Positions 26,691-41,100 of a stretch of 64,000 nucleotides of DNA are shown in pieces. The translations under genes and the position numbers were made by a program. The DNA lies in contig NW_024881316.1 in NCBI RefSeq assembly GCF_018691265.1, positions 29,075,319-29,139,318 of the forward strand, in the 5' to 3' direction. Position 1 is the first letter of the stretch. Every line of letters starts with the position of its first letter. This stretch comes from Tyto alba (Eukaryota; Chordata; Aves; Strigiformes; Tytonidae). The notes beneath the pieces were generated by a model. The model saw only the letters and a list, made by a program, of their open reading frames with translations, did no database searches and was not told the DNA's origin.

Positions 26691-28429
26691 CTGACAAATC
26701 ATCCACTAGTTAACATGTGCCTTTGGCTCTCACATAAGCATCTCTGTGCCCTTCTGGGGTAATTTCTTACTGTGGTGTTTCTTATGTTAGACATGTGAAC
26801 ACGCTTTTCCTTCCTGGAAGCCAGCTGGATCAACCCAAGGCACAAGGATTGCTCAACTATGTTTCTCAGCTAGGCTGCCTCTTCTTTCACCTCCTCCCCT
26901 TGGCCCTGCCCCATTTCACAGAACTTCAGCAAGAACCTGTCCAACAACAGAAATTATGTCTTTCTTCTTTGGAAAGTATCTAGCACATTTGGAATGCCAC
27001 CAGAAGCAGATAAATATTAGCCGTACCTCTGAGAAGAATCCATCGCTGCTAAGAGCTCACTTTATCCATTGATTTTATACAGGCAACACCATGACCCTGC
27101 TATTGCCTTAATGATGATAGATATATAACTGAGGGCCAGATTCAATAAAATCTGTCTCAGTTATCCTGAAATCATTTCTTTAGATCTTTTGTGACCTTGC
27201 ATGGGACCAAAATGATTGGTTTTATTGAATTGAAATATACCATGTTCTCTGAAAAGTAATTAAGGGATTATGCAACATTAGTCGTTATTAAAAAACTAGC
27301 ACAGGACATTTTATAATGCAATGTAATGAAATTACATAATAAAGTGATTTTGCTACTTTTTATTTTATCATACAGATGATAACAAGCAAACAGATACAAG
27401 CAAGCACATTAATTCATTCAACAAAGCTACGTCTGTAGTTCTTTTTTATACCTGTGTGATCTGTGTAATTTTTTTTTTTTTTTTTAATTCAAGGGCTGTA
27501 TGTTAGAGAAGTCTTCATGTTGAAGATAGGCTTTATCCTGTCTATGTTATAAGTGTTCATGATGGCCTGTCATCACTTCAGAGAGAAACAGAGGTATAAC
27601 TTTAAAACAGACTGTGGTATCAATTTTGATGCTGAAAAATGTATTATAAAGTATTCTGACAGAGAGACTAAAAAACAGTGTATTCTACCATTTCTTTATT
27701 AAGTATAAAAATAATATTCAAAATAAATAGTTATTTGGTTGTTCTTAATTCAGAAATATATTAGTAACAAATTCTATGTATTTCAATTTGCTGGAAAACT
27801 GTAAGACTGCATTGTCTTGTTGACAATAACAGAATGTAAGATCTCAAAGCATGATGGTATGAGTAGCCCCGGAACAGGCAAGGAGAGGGGTATGAGCACA
27901 AAAAGACAACTGATTAAGAAATTAAATTACATTTTCATTTTTTAAAAAATTTGAAGTTATTTCCATTTCATATGGAATGGACAACAGATTTTCCTTTTTT
28001 GGGGGGCTCTTTTCTGAATTATTTTTAGGTTTCCCTCTGCTCCCCTCCCAGAAAGGCAGACTAGCTGCTCTCTGACCCCTCTGTAAGGAATTAGGGTGCC
28101 TGAAGGTGTTTAGTCTTGGGGCTCTTCTCTGCCTTACCCATCTCCCTCTGCTGCTGTCATGCCCCGGCCATGGTGCGTTCAATTCCCTGCATGCCACGTG
28201 TCCTCCCAGTGCCATCAACTGGCAGAGGTGTTACACCAAACGAGGCTGGAGAACACTGTTGCTAAAAGGGAATAATTTCATCTCAGCTTAAAACCAAGGG
28301 AGAAGATGGGTCTTGGTAAATTCCCAGGGGCCATCCCAGTTTTGGACCTGCAGGACGGGGGCTGCTGCAATGTGACGCAATGTAATGTGGTATGTCATGC
28401 ACCAACAGGGAAGGATGACACCACTGAAA
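26691..28429. other. Noncoding sequence
   Basis: AT-rich DNA with a 17-T run at 27469-27485. A GGGCCAGATTCAATA word near 27130 resembles the start of an old amniote repeat. No gene recognised. Confidence 0.55.
27469..27485. repeat. Poly-T run (17 nt)
   Basis: Uninterrupted T homopolymer; no associated element recognised. Confidence 0.9.
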
Positions 28430-29400
28430 CTAGTCTAGTCTATTTGGAGGCCAGTAACTAGTGGTGTATCCCAAGGAACAATACTGGATCCAGTCCTGTT
28501 TAACATCTTCATTAATGGTCTGGGCAATGGGGTAGAGTGTAGCTGCAGCAAGTTTGCAAAAGATACAAAACTTAGAGGAGTGACTGATACGACAGAGGGT
28601 TGTGACACCATCCAGAGAGACCTCAAGAGCCTGGATAAATGGGCTGACAGGAACCTCATAAAGCTCAACCACGAGAAGTGCAAAGTCCTGCACCTGGGGA
28701 AGAACAAACTCAGGCATCTGTATGTGCTGGGGACCACCCAGCTGGAAAGCAGCTTTTTAAAACAGGACCTGGGTGTCCTGGTGGACATGGAGTTGGACAC
28801 GAGCCACTAATGTGCCCTTGCTGCCGAGAAGGCTGGTGGTATCCTGGGCTGCATTAGACAAAGTATTGACAGCAGGCTGAGGCGGGTGATCCTTCTCCTC
28901 TACTCACGTTTTGCATCCAGTTCTGGGCTCTCCCGTACAAGAGTGACATGGGCATACAGGACAGTCTAATGAATGGCCACAGGGATGATTAAGAGACCAC
29001 CTGTCTCATGAGGAAAAGCTGACAGGACTGTGACTGTTCATCCTAGAGAAGAGGAGATTTAGGGGGACCTCATCAATTTCTATAAATACCTGAAGGGAAG
29101 GTGCAGAGATGATGGAGCCAGGCTCTTTCCAGTGGTGCCCAATGACAGGACCAGAGGCAGTGAGGGCAAACCAAAACACAAGAGGTTCTGAACATCAGGA
29201 AAAACTTTTGTTACTGTGAGGGTGACTGAGCACTTGCACAGGTTGCCCAGGGAAGTTGTGGAGTCTCCGTCCTTGGTCATATTCAAAAACCATCTGGACA
29301 TGATACTGGGCAACCAGCTCTACGTGGGAGGAGGGGTGGACCAGATGACCTCCAGAGGTCCCTTCCAACCTCAACTGTTCCATGATTCTGTGAATCACTA
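28430..29400 (+). mobile_element. CR1 LINE, 5'-truncated, dead
   Basis: This is the 3' part of a CR1 ORF2 plus its 3' untranslated region. The plus-strand reading gives the reverse transcriptase block with VLFNIFINGL near 28497-28526, the catalytic box at 28553-28564, and then the typical C-terminal text IQRDLKSLDKWADRNLIKLN and LGVLVDMELD. The catalytic FADD of the family reads FAKD here, so one of the paired aspartates is lost, and a TAA at 28808-28810 stops the frame early. The tail ends in TTCCAACCTC...CATGATTCTGTGAATC, the avian CR1 3' terminus (about 29365-29397). CR1 copies usually lack target duplications, and none is seen. It cannot move by itself. Confidence 0.93.
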
Positions 29401-30082
29401 GCGTATTACTGAGTTGAACTGCACATAACAGATCCATCAATATATGTGTTGTGCAGCAGATGATCCACTTGCATTAGAGATGTGTACGCTTGTATCTGGC
29501 ATGTATCAGACCATGGTACAGAGTAATGTCAGAGTGGGCAGGAGACAAGTGAAGACTAGTTCCTTAGCCCAGGAGCTGTCAGTTCTGTGCAGGCTGTGTA
29601 GCACTTGCCAGACAAATTCTCTGTTTCTAAATTCTTCCAATAGAACTTTATTCAATGAGCAAATCTCTTCATTACTTTATTTTGTCTTTCTCTTTATGCA
29701 GTGATAGAGAAGCTTTATTAATAAAGTCTGAGTCGTTATTCATATTTCAGAGGCAAGAGGGACAGGTAGTCCTCTTAGCCACAGTGCTTGTTGCTGATCC
29801 TCATTAAAAAAAGAAAGACCAAAAAGAAAAAAAAATCACTGTCTCCTGAGATATAGATACTTCAAGACTTACTGTCTAGTTGAGTGGTAATTCTATGGTT
29901 ATGGGATACTTAACCACAGCTTTCTTCTAGAAAATAATAGCAGGAAGTTTATTACCTATCAACAACCTAGTTTCCTCTTTCTCTCTTCCCACATGCTAGG
30001 CTAGCAGAGATTTCCCAACCTGAATTCCTAAAGTGTGCTGGGAGCTAGTCTGTGGTAGACTGTTTATAAAATAAAACCCAGA

Positions 30083-30129
30083 TTTTTTTTTTTACTGTAA
30101 CAACTACGACTTTTTTTTTTTTTTTTTTT
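30083..30129. repeat. Paired poly-T runs
   Basis: Runs of 11 T (30083-30093) and 19 T (30111-30129) separated by 17 nt of unique sequence. Confidence 0.9.
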
Positions 30130-33100
30130 AATCAAAAGAGAGAAATTTCCAGAAGTTATTCTGCTGTCTGGCAACCACCTGATCCTAAAAATCTGCCTTA
30201 AGGGCCAAGTTCACAATTCTTAATCTAACAGAAATGCAGCTGAGGTCAAAAAGAGTTTTTGTGGTTTAGGGGTACATGCTGTAGCATTGGAGCAAAACAG
30301 TAAATGTTTATATTAATTACACTAACAATTTGAGAAAGAAAATATTCTTTGTAAAGAAAAATCACTTCACAGACTCTAACAGTTAATCAGAACTATCCTG
30401 AAGGTGAAGTGGTATACAGTTAAAGCACTTTTGCAACAAAATAAATAGTACTAAACTCAGGCATTTATTTTTATTGCACATCTACCTAACCCAGTAAATA
30501 TCCTAAAAATTGTAAGGCAACAAAACTATGGAAAGAGTATATTTGTATTTCAATGGACAAAACTGTCAAAATTAGTTTACACTGCCAAATACTATAAAAG
30601 TTCAAATTATTCTTTCACTATTCAGTTCCAAAAATCCCTTAGATTCACTGTTGCGTTTAAGATTGCCTATGGACATCATGACTCGATTTAAACATTTCAG
30701 ATTTAAGTTAAGTTCTGTCAAAGGCAAAGCTAAAAATAGATGTTGCGTATGTTTTGTCTCACAAGGATGAGCAACAAATAGAAGAACAAAAGGTTATTGA
30801 GTAAATATAGATTTTTGGATTGGGGGGAGCAGGTATAAAGGTTCCAGATTTTTTTAAGTGCTTTTATGACAGACTGACACAAACATTAAGACAGTTTGAC
30901 CTATTATGTGTCTAAACTCCAACAAAAAGCGATTTATGGCTTATTTAAACTTGTGTTACTGAGGTGGAAGACATTCATCTCATTCTACGGATGCTTAGAA
31001 TAAATCAAAACTGATTTGGGGAGAGGACATTAAACTTGTTTTGTGTAAAATTGAAGTTAAAAAAAAAATACCTGTGTTTTCTCAGACCACTCTCCCTAGC
31101 AAATATTTAGCCCATAGGAATGGTTAAAGAAAGCGAAGGTCTTCCTTTTTCTACATAGCAAACATGAACAGCTGCTTGGTTTGAAATGTTTCCCTAAATA
31201 TGAATAATTGCTCTGGATCAAGGGGTCAAAGTATGAAATAATCATCAGCATAGCACAGCCAAACATTTGGAGGTGAATTAGCCAAAGCCCATTTAAACAC
31301 ATTTTCAGAAGATCTGATATTCTGTTTGTAGCAAGAGGGAGCAGGGTGAAGCCAAGGAGAAAGAGGGCGTATTTTAACAGAAAAATAATGAAACTGTGGT
31401 TACTAGAACTCAGCTCAGACTATAATTTATTATAATTTACTTTTCTCACATGCTGAAGAAGTATCTTGTCAAAACTAAGGGAAATAGTTGACAGCACTTA
31501 GTGCATTCCACAAATAATATGGAACAATCAGAATAGTAAAAAAAATTGAAATTTTATACTGAATTTTAATCTGCTTTTCTCAAGGTTTCTAAAATATCAG
31601 GACTTTCATTGATATCAGAACTTCACCCTCAATAACTTTTATCTTTATGTATCATTGTCATATGGTTCAGGTTTAAAATAGTAGGAATTCGGAGCAGGAC
31701 CCTGAAATTATATGTTACCAGATATAAGTGTAAAAATACAGTCGTTTCTGTTTATTGAAGTTGAAGCACTTTCTAAAATCAGGTCTTTAGGTCACAGATT
31801 TTATGGAATTCACTAATCTTTGCCGTTTCCATTTTGCAGTACCCAGCCAACAGTATTAAAGTTATCAGTTATTTTATTTATTTTAATTTGTTTTATGAGG
31901 ACACAGTAAGACTTAAAAATAGCAACCCCCAGTGTTTCTATTTGGACATCCACAATTAACACACACTTGAAGGCACAGGGTTTAGTCCTTAATTGGAGCA
32001 GATTGAAAAATACTACAAAATTAAATGTCATCACTGGCTTTAGTTCACTAAGACTGTACTCTGAAAGTTTCCATGCTGCTTCTCTCAGTTTCCTTCACCT
32101 TGGTAATGGATAATGCTCAACCAAAAATATTTGCTAGGAAAAAGGAGGGTTATTTTTCTTTTTATTTTGTTATCTTTGGGGACATGAAAGTTATATTTCA
32201 TCCAGTTCAGAAAAGAAATCCTAAAACATCTAATCTCTCTCAGTAAATACAATCCTGCTGAATTACAACCTCTCATATAACTTCTGTGTTTGTTTAGCAT
32301 CTACAGATTTAGAGGTATTGTCCTCTGCCCAATTTCAACGTTCAGTAAGGCAGAGAAGGGATATTGGTTTTAATCCAGCATAAATCCCTGGTTAGTTTTA
32401 TGAGGTTATAACAGACAGGACACAAGGGGCGAATATAACTCCAGTGTGTACCAGAACTCAGGGATGAGCAGAGACTCAGGGCAGGCTCAGAGCTGTTTTG
32501 AAGATTTTGAGATTGCTTTTTGTGTTGTATTTGCAAACTCTTTCTTTTCCTTTGACTCTTAGGCTCAAATGTTTGATTTGTATCTGGCATTAAGTTAATA
32601 AATATTTGAAATCTGACTCTCAAAAGAAAAGTCAAACCTGAATGTTTCCTTTCTGCCCTATGGGGATGAAAAGGATGGACCCTTATAGGGAAACCAAATG
32701 GGGCTGTTTCAGCTGAATGATGATCAAATCTCCTTTTCAGATCTTACCTCTCCACTTTGCTACAACACCAGGGTTTTGTCTTTCTGCAGGGTCACCAGTG
32801 GATGAAAGAGGGCCCTGCCTTAGCACTAAGTTCTCCCAAAATACAGGAATGTTTTGAGCAGAGTGAGGGAGGGAAGGGTTGTGAGGAGTACTGTGATTTC
32901 AGCGCCCTGGTTGTCTCTTATGGAAGAGCTGGAGACAGAAAGAGCAGAAGGAGACACTTTGGTGTTTGACCAGCGCAGGTTGTCTTTCATGGGATATATT
33001 GACAGCTGTCGTGTCTGGGTTTTTTTGAAAGAATCTTTCTCAAATGTCAGATGTTGATCCCATTTGGCAGTGGGATGTCAAGGAATGAGCTGCTATTCTC

Positions 33101-33371
33101 TGACAATAGAGGGTATCAACTCCTAACATAGCCAGCGAGGTGCTTGCACTGGTGCACGCAATGAGAATGGTTCTGTGCAGGGCCACAAATTGTGCTGGCT
33201 CCAAAATTCTGATGTTGAGGAAATGTCCCATCTTCCTACAGGGACAGGGAAACAATATATATAAGGTGACATCATCTTGTAACCTCTGTTTTCATGCAGT
33301 TTAAATCCAGAATAAACTATTGTATTATTTAATGTGAGCATTTATTTATTATGACCCATTGAATTGCATAA

Positions 33372-33388
33372 ATATATATATATATATA
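33372..33388. repeat. (AT)n microsatellite
   Basis: Seventeen nucleotides of alternating A and T. Short, but likely variable in length between individuals. Confidence 0.9.
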
Positions 33389-33959
33389 CCGAGCTCTATG
33401 ACTCCTTGAGCAAGTGCATTTCCAATCTCATAACCCCCAACAAATAAGAAATTAAATAAGAAATAAATAAGAAAAATGAAGGTAGCCCTCATGGATATTT
33501 GCAGCCCCTGCACTGTCAGGGAGCTGATCACGATGTTTAGATGTGGAGAGGACCAGAGCAGCTTGCAGATCCCTGAACCAAGCTTCAGAGGCAAAAAGAT
33601 ATTAACGTATCTTCATCCCTCCAGTCCAATATGTCAGAAATTCTGGCTGCAGCTCAGATACTGGTAATCAACTAGATGTTGATATGTGAATCCAAGTTGC
33701 TGTTCCTACTTAGGAAGCTCAGGGGCATGTGTTATCTGAATGCAGGCTTCATGTCTTCTGAACATGGCAAGGACAAAGCTGAGCCTTCTTGGCTGTCACT
33801 CACCCACATGGAGGGAAATTGTTTGTGGTCCTCTGCAAAATCCCTAGAGGCTTACTGTCCCTCCAGCCAAACAGCTTCAGTGTTTAATGACCTTCACAGC
33901 TAGGAACACTGAGGGAGAATTTGTTCAACTTCAGCTGCCAAAAAGTAATTTTACTATGC

Positions 33960-34880
33960 CACTGCTTGTCAGGTTAAAAAAAACCTTTCCCCAGAATCAG
34001 ATATTTTCTTCTTATGCCCCTGCCTACTAAGTCACATTTCAGCTTTTCTTCCTGAAAAAGGTAGCATGTTTTCTTCCACATCACTTTTTTCAGCCTCTGA
34101 ATCATTTTGAAGGTTTCATTTGAACTCCCTCCATTATTTCTACATTGAAACTAAACCAGGAAGAAATATTCTAGGAATACCTTTATCGTGTGTGAAGCAA
34201 GATTGCTTTTTGCCTTGATCAGTTATCTGAGATGACATCTAATCATTCTCTGAAACAATACTTTCTAAAACAGTCTTCCAAACTGTAGATAGTCTTGATT
34301 TTACCTTGTGTATAACTGAACTGAAATGCATTTTGTGGAACTTGAAATATTTGACTCTACAGTTTTAACTCCTATATAATAGAAATTTATTCTTATTATT
34401 TACTACCTTGCCGGCTTTTGTGTCATTTTCAAATGCACCAGCAATGATTTTATATAATCTCCATCATATAAACTGCTTTAGATCAAGAACTGATGCCCCC
34501 ATTAACAACTGTCTGGTTAATGGATACATCTTCATCAACAATTTATTTTCTGAGATCTGTCACTGAGCATGCTCTTTGTTTATGTGATGTGTGTTCTGAT
34601 AATTCCACATATAATACTGTAGTAATAAAACTGTAAAAATAAGTTGTCTTAAAATACTACGCTGTAGTAGTAGAATCATATTGTAAAAATTATTTACCTT
34701 TTTAACAACCTGCTGCACCAAAAAAGGTAAGAACTTTTCACTGGATTTGCCTTCTGCAAAGCCATGCTGGCTGCCATGAATTATATTTTTAGCTTTAATT
34801 ACTTCTTGATAGAATCCTAAGTAAGTAATTCGGTGGTTTGACTGGTATTGACAGTCCTCCATTCTTTTGAAATACATTCA
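33960..34880 (-). mobile_element. Old CR1-like LINE remnant
   Basis: Read on the minus strand, two reverse transcriptase landmarks survive in the right order. The SQHGF motif is encoded at 34772-34758 (GSQHGFAEGKS in context). About 340 nt downstream lies FENDTK at 34433-34416, matching the FADDTK catalytic box with both the alanine and the first aspartate changed. Sequence between and below is badly worn. It is far more diverged than the copy at 28.4 kb, so it is an older insertion. The lower boundary is uncertain and may reach about 33700. It is not functional. Confidence 0.6.
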
Positions 34881-34929
34881 GTTTTCCAAATTTTCTTAAA
34901 TCAGAATTCAGTGCTTCAGAGATCCTTTT

Positions 34930-35104
34930 CAGTCCTGAAGATGTTGGGAGAAGAAAGTGGGTCTACTGATCTCCAGAACCTTTCAAAAGTTAACTGGACA
35001 AGGCCTTGAGCAACCTGATTTACCTTTGAAGTTAGCCCTGCTTTGAGCAGGGGATGGGACCAGATGGCCTCCAGAGGTCCATTCCAAGCTAAATTTTCCT
35101 GTAA
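34930..35104 (+). mobile_element. CR1 LINE 3' tail fragment
   Basis: Plus-strand CR1 3' untranslated signature: a CTGGACAAGGCCTTGAGCAACCTG block near 34995, GGGACCAGATGGCCTCCAGA near 35056, and GAGGTCCATTCCAAGC up to about 35092. The terminal octamer repeat is missing or worn. It lies head-to-head with the older minus-strand CR1 just upstream. Confidence 0.85.
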
Positions 35105-38100
35105 ATGTATTTTCCATTTTATATCCCAAGTGTAGGTGATTTCCCCTGAGAGAAGGGGAAAAAATGGAAATAACTGTATAGTTAAAGGCTGTGTCATATT
35201 GCATGAAGTTACTGAGATGATCTTAAGTCTGGAATCCATTAATTTTTGAGTGATTAACCTGGCATCTTAAGCATTTCCATGTATTTTTTGCACAAGATAT
35301 TTCTTGACTGTTCTTAGTGACTAGTGAGAATTAACATGCTAGTATGGAAGATTTAAGTGGGAGAAGAAAATCAGACAACGCTGACATTAATAAGACCTTT
35401 CATTGTTTCTTTGGTTGCCAGAGCTGAGAAGGTTTCTAAGAATATTTTTGTCAAAATTAGTAAGCAATTGAATGTCATGACACTTTGCAGTTAGGGATGC
35501 AATGGATTTAACACCTCTCCTTTGTCAGAAAGGAAAAGTGGGATACAGTGAGGGCAGCTCGACTTAGCCTCTGAGTTAGAGGGGTGCATATGTAGTAGAA
35601 ACTTCAACCAAATACAGAAGCAAAACACAGCACAGCTTGTTGCAGAACTTCAGTGCTCCAGGAGTACAGGTACTCTGGTGTGATGAAGTAGAGAGCTGTG
35701 GTGATCCTGCCTTAGCTCCTTAGCATCGTTTTCCCTCAAGAATTAATTCAGAATTTCAATTTTATATTAAGTGCAATGAATCAGTTTCTCTGCAGCTATA
35801 TCTGAGAGAAGTACTGCACCTTTAATTTTTAGATGCATTAAAATCAATTTACTGTGATTAGTTCTTCTTATTTTCTGAACTTCCTGCTTTCTCGGCTAAC
35901 GACAATTAGTTTGCTCAGAATACCCAAGTGTTAGAGAGCAAAGTACATAAAGCTCTGATGTAGACTCAAAATCTGCTTTCATTCATCTCACTCTACAGCC
36001 TTTTTTATCCTGATTTCAAGACTCTGACTCCAGTCATACACCTATTTGACTCAAGCTGGAGGATCTGACACGGCAATAGCCTCCACACCACAGTTTTTTG
36101 AAGACAAAACAGCTGAGTGGAATTTTGCATGCTCTGTAGGAACCTCCCACCCACCAGTGTCTTCTGCAGCAGAAATCTCCCCTATCCTGCTGAGGCCTTC
36201 CCCAAGGAGCTATTTCAGGGGAGAAAATTCATTTGGTGCATACTGAAATGCTTGGTTAACTTTTCTAAGCTAACCCATGGATGCATACCTAGCACAACTC
36301 TAATGGTTATTGACAGATGAATTTAATTTTTCCTGTGCCCATTTACATGTGCCCCATGAAATGATCTACCAGAGGGACTTCAAATCACTACTGATGGCAC
36401 TGAATTAATCCCTTAGGCTCTGGCAGCTAACGCTGCACTGGTGGACATGTGGATCCCAGCCCAATCAATGGGCTGTTAGATGGTATGGAGGTCTGTAACC
36501 ATGCAGTGAGTTGTCAAAATAGGGATTTTGTGCTTAGAAGTATGAGGGCAGAAAGTTAGTGTCTGAGTTTATCCTAATCACAGACCCTCTCACTGCTTCC
36601 TTGACCTATCTGTCTCGTTAGCCAGGGAATTATATGAGTCATCATGTTGCTTTCAAGGCAAGATGAGCTTGCAAGACTGAACCTTTCTCTGTCTTATACA
36701 CCCAGGAAGATGCCTGAATGCATATTCATTTTAATGTTAGGCATCATCCTACTTTTTTAATCTTATAAAAATAATTTTTCCTTCTGAGTAGATTTTTAAT
36801 TGCTCTTATGAAACAATGCCTGAATTTGCTGTCTGTGTTCTCTCCAAATATCTGTGCTAACAGTAGACAGATTGTGCTAGGTAACAATGCTGTTACCACT
36901 GTTGCAAGCCATTTCTGTCTTCTTTTCCCCACCAAGGCAAAGACTTTGCCAAATATTGTTCCTATTTTCCAACCTCTGCTTGAAAAATGCATTTCTTCCT
37001 GTTTACCCTTACTGTCAAAATGAATTCTCAGCTTGAACACTGCAGCCTCTTCCTTATACTTCATGGCTACTCATCTGAGTACCATCAAAGTCCTCGTTCT
37101 CTGCGCCTATAACACTATCTCATGACTTGAAATGTTGCTCTGGCTTCCAGTCTTCATGGAGCTCATTTCTTGCCATCTCAGGTCTTGCTGTACTGGGTTA
37201 AGCTTTCAGATGTGATTGCTATTCACAGCATAGCTTGGGTTGAGAGCCAAGCCAGCACTTAGGCAGCTTTCAAATATCTAAATTGGAAGCCATGAATCAC
37301 AAATATATTTTCTGCTCCCATCCTTTCTCTCCACTCCAAAGCCTCTGCTACTGAAGACACCTAAGATGAAGATGCAGCACCCAGAGGAGTAATTACTCTT
37401 CTCCAGTTCTGCAAGTGCCCTGAACTGTCCCGTCTCAGCAGCTCCATATTTACCTTTGGAAAATCCCCTAGTGCAGATATTATCTTATATCATTTATTTG
37501 GGAGGCTCCATACTGACAGAACTGGATCCCTTACTTAGATAAAGGTGAGAGAGGATGTGCCCTCTTCTTAGTATCATTAAGTGGCTCCCAAACTTTTCTG
37601 CCACAACCTCACTTCCAGTTGCAGTTTATGACGCAGCTGCTCGTCTCAGAGAGGGGACAACTAAAGTTTTCCAACACCTGAAATGGCTCATGTCAGCACT
37701 CACCACTTCCCAACATGTGTCGTAACCACAGTCTTAGGTTAGGGTGTCTTCTGCCAGCTCTCTCCTCTACCCTGTGCAATTTGTACATCTTCAACCCTGT
37801 TTCCTATCCCATAATGGGATACTTAGGGAATTCCATTTGGAGGTCAGAGAAGTGGGTTTGACGCTGCTTATTTGACCTCTACTCCTAGTGAAAAGGGGAG
37901 AGGCTCAATCTTTTATTCACTGTTCATGGTTTAAGCCATTAAAACAATATATAAATATGGGGCCAAATACCTTTCAGAGTGCTGAACAGTCCCCACACCC
38001 TACATCTGGAAGAGAGGCAATCCATACGCCCTTCAGGGGTAAGGTATCCTACCATCCAACTTGCTTTTACCTACCTCCTTCCCTGAATCTACGCCCTCAC

Positions 38101-41100
38101 CCCAATTTCATCATCGACAAATTCTGTTTTGTTTCAACTGATGTGATTTAGGGAGTGGGAAGGATGAATGGCTTTTATTTCACATTGAACTGGCATTTCG
38201 CAAAGGGATATGGCTGAATTCCATTTCCATTATCTAGTTTGGCCATTATCTGTCATTTCAGATGGAACTGATTTATTGAAATTATATTACCTCAGCACTC
38301 AGTGGTTACTCACTGCCTTCAGTGGGAAATTGTTCAGATAATCCATTGGGGAATCCTTTAAAAGGGCTGTCTGGAGCACTCCTGCAAGTAAGGAAAACAG
38401 CATTGGATCAGCATGGCTAATGGCACCAAATGGGAGGCAAAGTTTAGTTGAAAAGGGTTGAAAAAGTAACAATTTATTGGAGAGGATTATCAGAAGCACA
38501 TTGCAGTGTTCTTGAAACTAATCCTATTGATTCCCCCTTCTTTTGATCTTTATAATTTTCCCTATATCAGGCAAGTTGGGAAAATAAAAATGTGCTTCAG
38601 GTTCAGTTCATTCTTATTACTTCATTTATCTGTATTTTACAGTGTCTCACACAGAGAAGTTAATCTTTTATTTATTTGAAGAATATTTTATATGTATTAT
38701 ACCAGCCTTTTCTACCACTGCAATAGTGACAGTTCTATCAGCAGTATTATTGTGAACATATTAGTCTCATTTTAAAAACTGCAGTTGCAAAAATATGGGC
38801 ATGGGTTCAGACTCATTACTCAACTTTTCAGTCAGAGAGCAATTGTTTTTTCTTAACACTATTTTTATGAAGATATTTAAGAAGGGGCAAAATTAATCCA
38901 GGAGGAATTTCAGAAGTAGAGTTTCAAAAGAGGCTCTTCAACAGTAATGCAGAAGATAACTACTGAGCAGAGACATCTATAAATAACTGAAATGGGAACC
39001 AGCAGAAATGCCTTAGAGCATCTTCATGCCTACTCAGTGCAGTATGCTACTGAGCTAATTGGGAGCACTGAAATGTAACTTTGTACTTAAGAGATCCTTA
39101 AAATCACCTTTTAGTCCATTTCTATTTTCAAACTCTAATGAAAGTGAAATCCATACATCCTAAAAGCTTAACTCTGATGGTCACAACTTGCACAGGGGCT
39201 GTCTAAGCTTTGAAAGTCTTGCTAAAACACATGCTTTTGCATGAGTATTTCTCAACCTTTTCAGATTAAGGTTTAGAGTGTTTATTGGGTTTTTCTTGTT
39301 TGTCTATTCATTTTTAAAAGCGACCTGATCTTCTTATATCCATTATAGAAATTAAAAGATTCTATCATGATGTTAATCATAAGGCTGTAAAATCTACATG
39401 TATTCTGGGTGAGATTTTTGTGAGAAATAGTAAGAAGCCCACATCCAGATACTGTCTTTGGTTTATTAATAGTATTAGATTGATAACACAATTGGAAACC
39501 CTTTATACCACCTCTTGTTTGTCTTCTGGAGGCCACTTTGCATCTCATCACAGCAGGTGAAAAATGTTGCCGTAGGCTAACTATAACTGTGAGCTCTGGA
39601 AAAAAACTGGTCAATAGTATGCAGGAGCATCATAATGGTTCCTTTTTGGCCTTTAAGAAAAGTGAAGTCAAAGAGCATTCAAGGAAAGGTTAACGGGAAA
39701 CTCTGTATCAGTCTGCAGTGAGAAAAGAGAAGACTAAACCTTTAATTTTGCAAAGTTCCAAATTGCTCAACTATGCCAATTACTCTTAATAACATTTCAT
39801 CTGAAAGCAGGCCTTAGAAAGTGTTTTCTTGTCCCAGAAGAAAGATCATGGTTTTGTAAGAAATAATTATATTGAGTTCTGTGATTATAACCATTAAAAC
39901 TGTATATTTATGAAGCAGATTAGTTGCCTTGTTGTATGCTAGTAAAGTAGACTGTACTAAAATAAAGGCACATCTTATTGTAAATGAAAAAGTGGCTGCT
40001 GGTTTCATCGGTTTTCTTAGTTTCTCAGTGAGTGTCCCTTGGAGATAATACCTAGGTGTCTCAAGATGTGTGCACTGTAGCTGATGCTACTACAACAGCA
40101 CTGGAGTAAACATTCTCCCAGCTAGTGTCTAGCTACTAGGGGAGGCACTGAAAATAATTCAGACATCACGGAGGACTAGTTCCACTGACATGGTGAGGAC
40201 CACTAGCTAACTGGTGCTGGTGGTAAAGGGCTACGGGGCTTTAATCTTCATCACAAAGTGATGTTACCTATCTTCGATGCAGTTACTTGCCTCCCTTTAA
40301 ATGCGAAGGAGAAGTTATCCAGTGGGAGATACTTTGGGGAGTAAAGAGAGGAGAAACCCTGCCAGGCAGGACATCTAAGGCAGGTGGGGTATATGGGCGT
40401 GAGAAGTAGAGGTGTGAGCAGGGGTTTGGGAAACCCTGGCTTAAAGGGATTCAAGAGCTTGGTGTTCTTGGGCAAGGAGCCTGAGATTTGGGATGAAGTT
40501 AGAAGTTTCTAGCACAGTAGTGGAGGGAGCAAGGAATGCTGTGTGATAAAAAAGTTTAAGAAGTCACCATGAGATGAGATACTCCTAAGAAGGAATACCA
40601 GTGCTAAGCAAAGGTATAAGCCACCAAAACATTTCTCTTCCTTGCCTCTAGCCCTCATTCTTTTTTTTGGTGCCTGGCACATGGAAGTCATGTTTTCAAA
40701 AACTTCAATACACTTGGCATGAGGAATTAACTTTATGGTGCCCCTTAACTTTCAAAACCTTTTGATGATATTCCTCTCAATTGACTCTTAGACGTTATAG
40801 GTTCTTACTGGCTTAGAAAGAAGATCAGATTTTAGACTAAATAAGGATAAGCATAAATGCTTAGATCACAACTATCAGGAGAAGCCTCTGAAGGTCAGTG
40901 TTGGAATTTGTACTGTTCAACATGCTCAGAATTAGCCTGAAATAAAGGCATTACTAGTGATGGGAAGGTCTGCAGTGGATAGGAAATTATTTAGTGGATT
41001 CAAAATTAAAGCTGAGTGCAGAATGCTACTGAAGAAGTTCACAATATTAAATGGCAAAATGACAGATGAAATTCAGTGTCATTAAATGCAAAGGTATTCA

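Larger units (their letters stand above)
29401..33959. other. Noncoding sequence
   Basis: AT-rich DNA with T runs at 30083-30093 and 30111-30129, an (AT)n tract at 33372-33388 and AAATAAG-type repeats at about 33442-33475. No gene recognised. The part from about 33700 to 33959 may be the worn 3' end of the old CR1 that follows. Confidence 0.55.

Noticed and set aside
28435..28800. Minus-strand open frames of 95 and 121 codons
   Set aside because: They are antisense shadows of the plus-strand CR1 reverse transcriptase.
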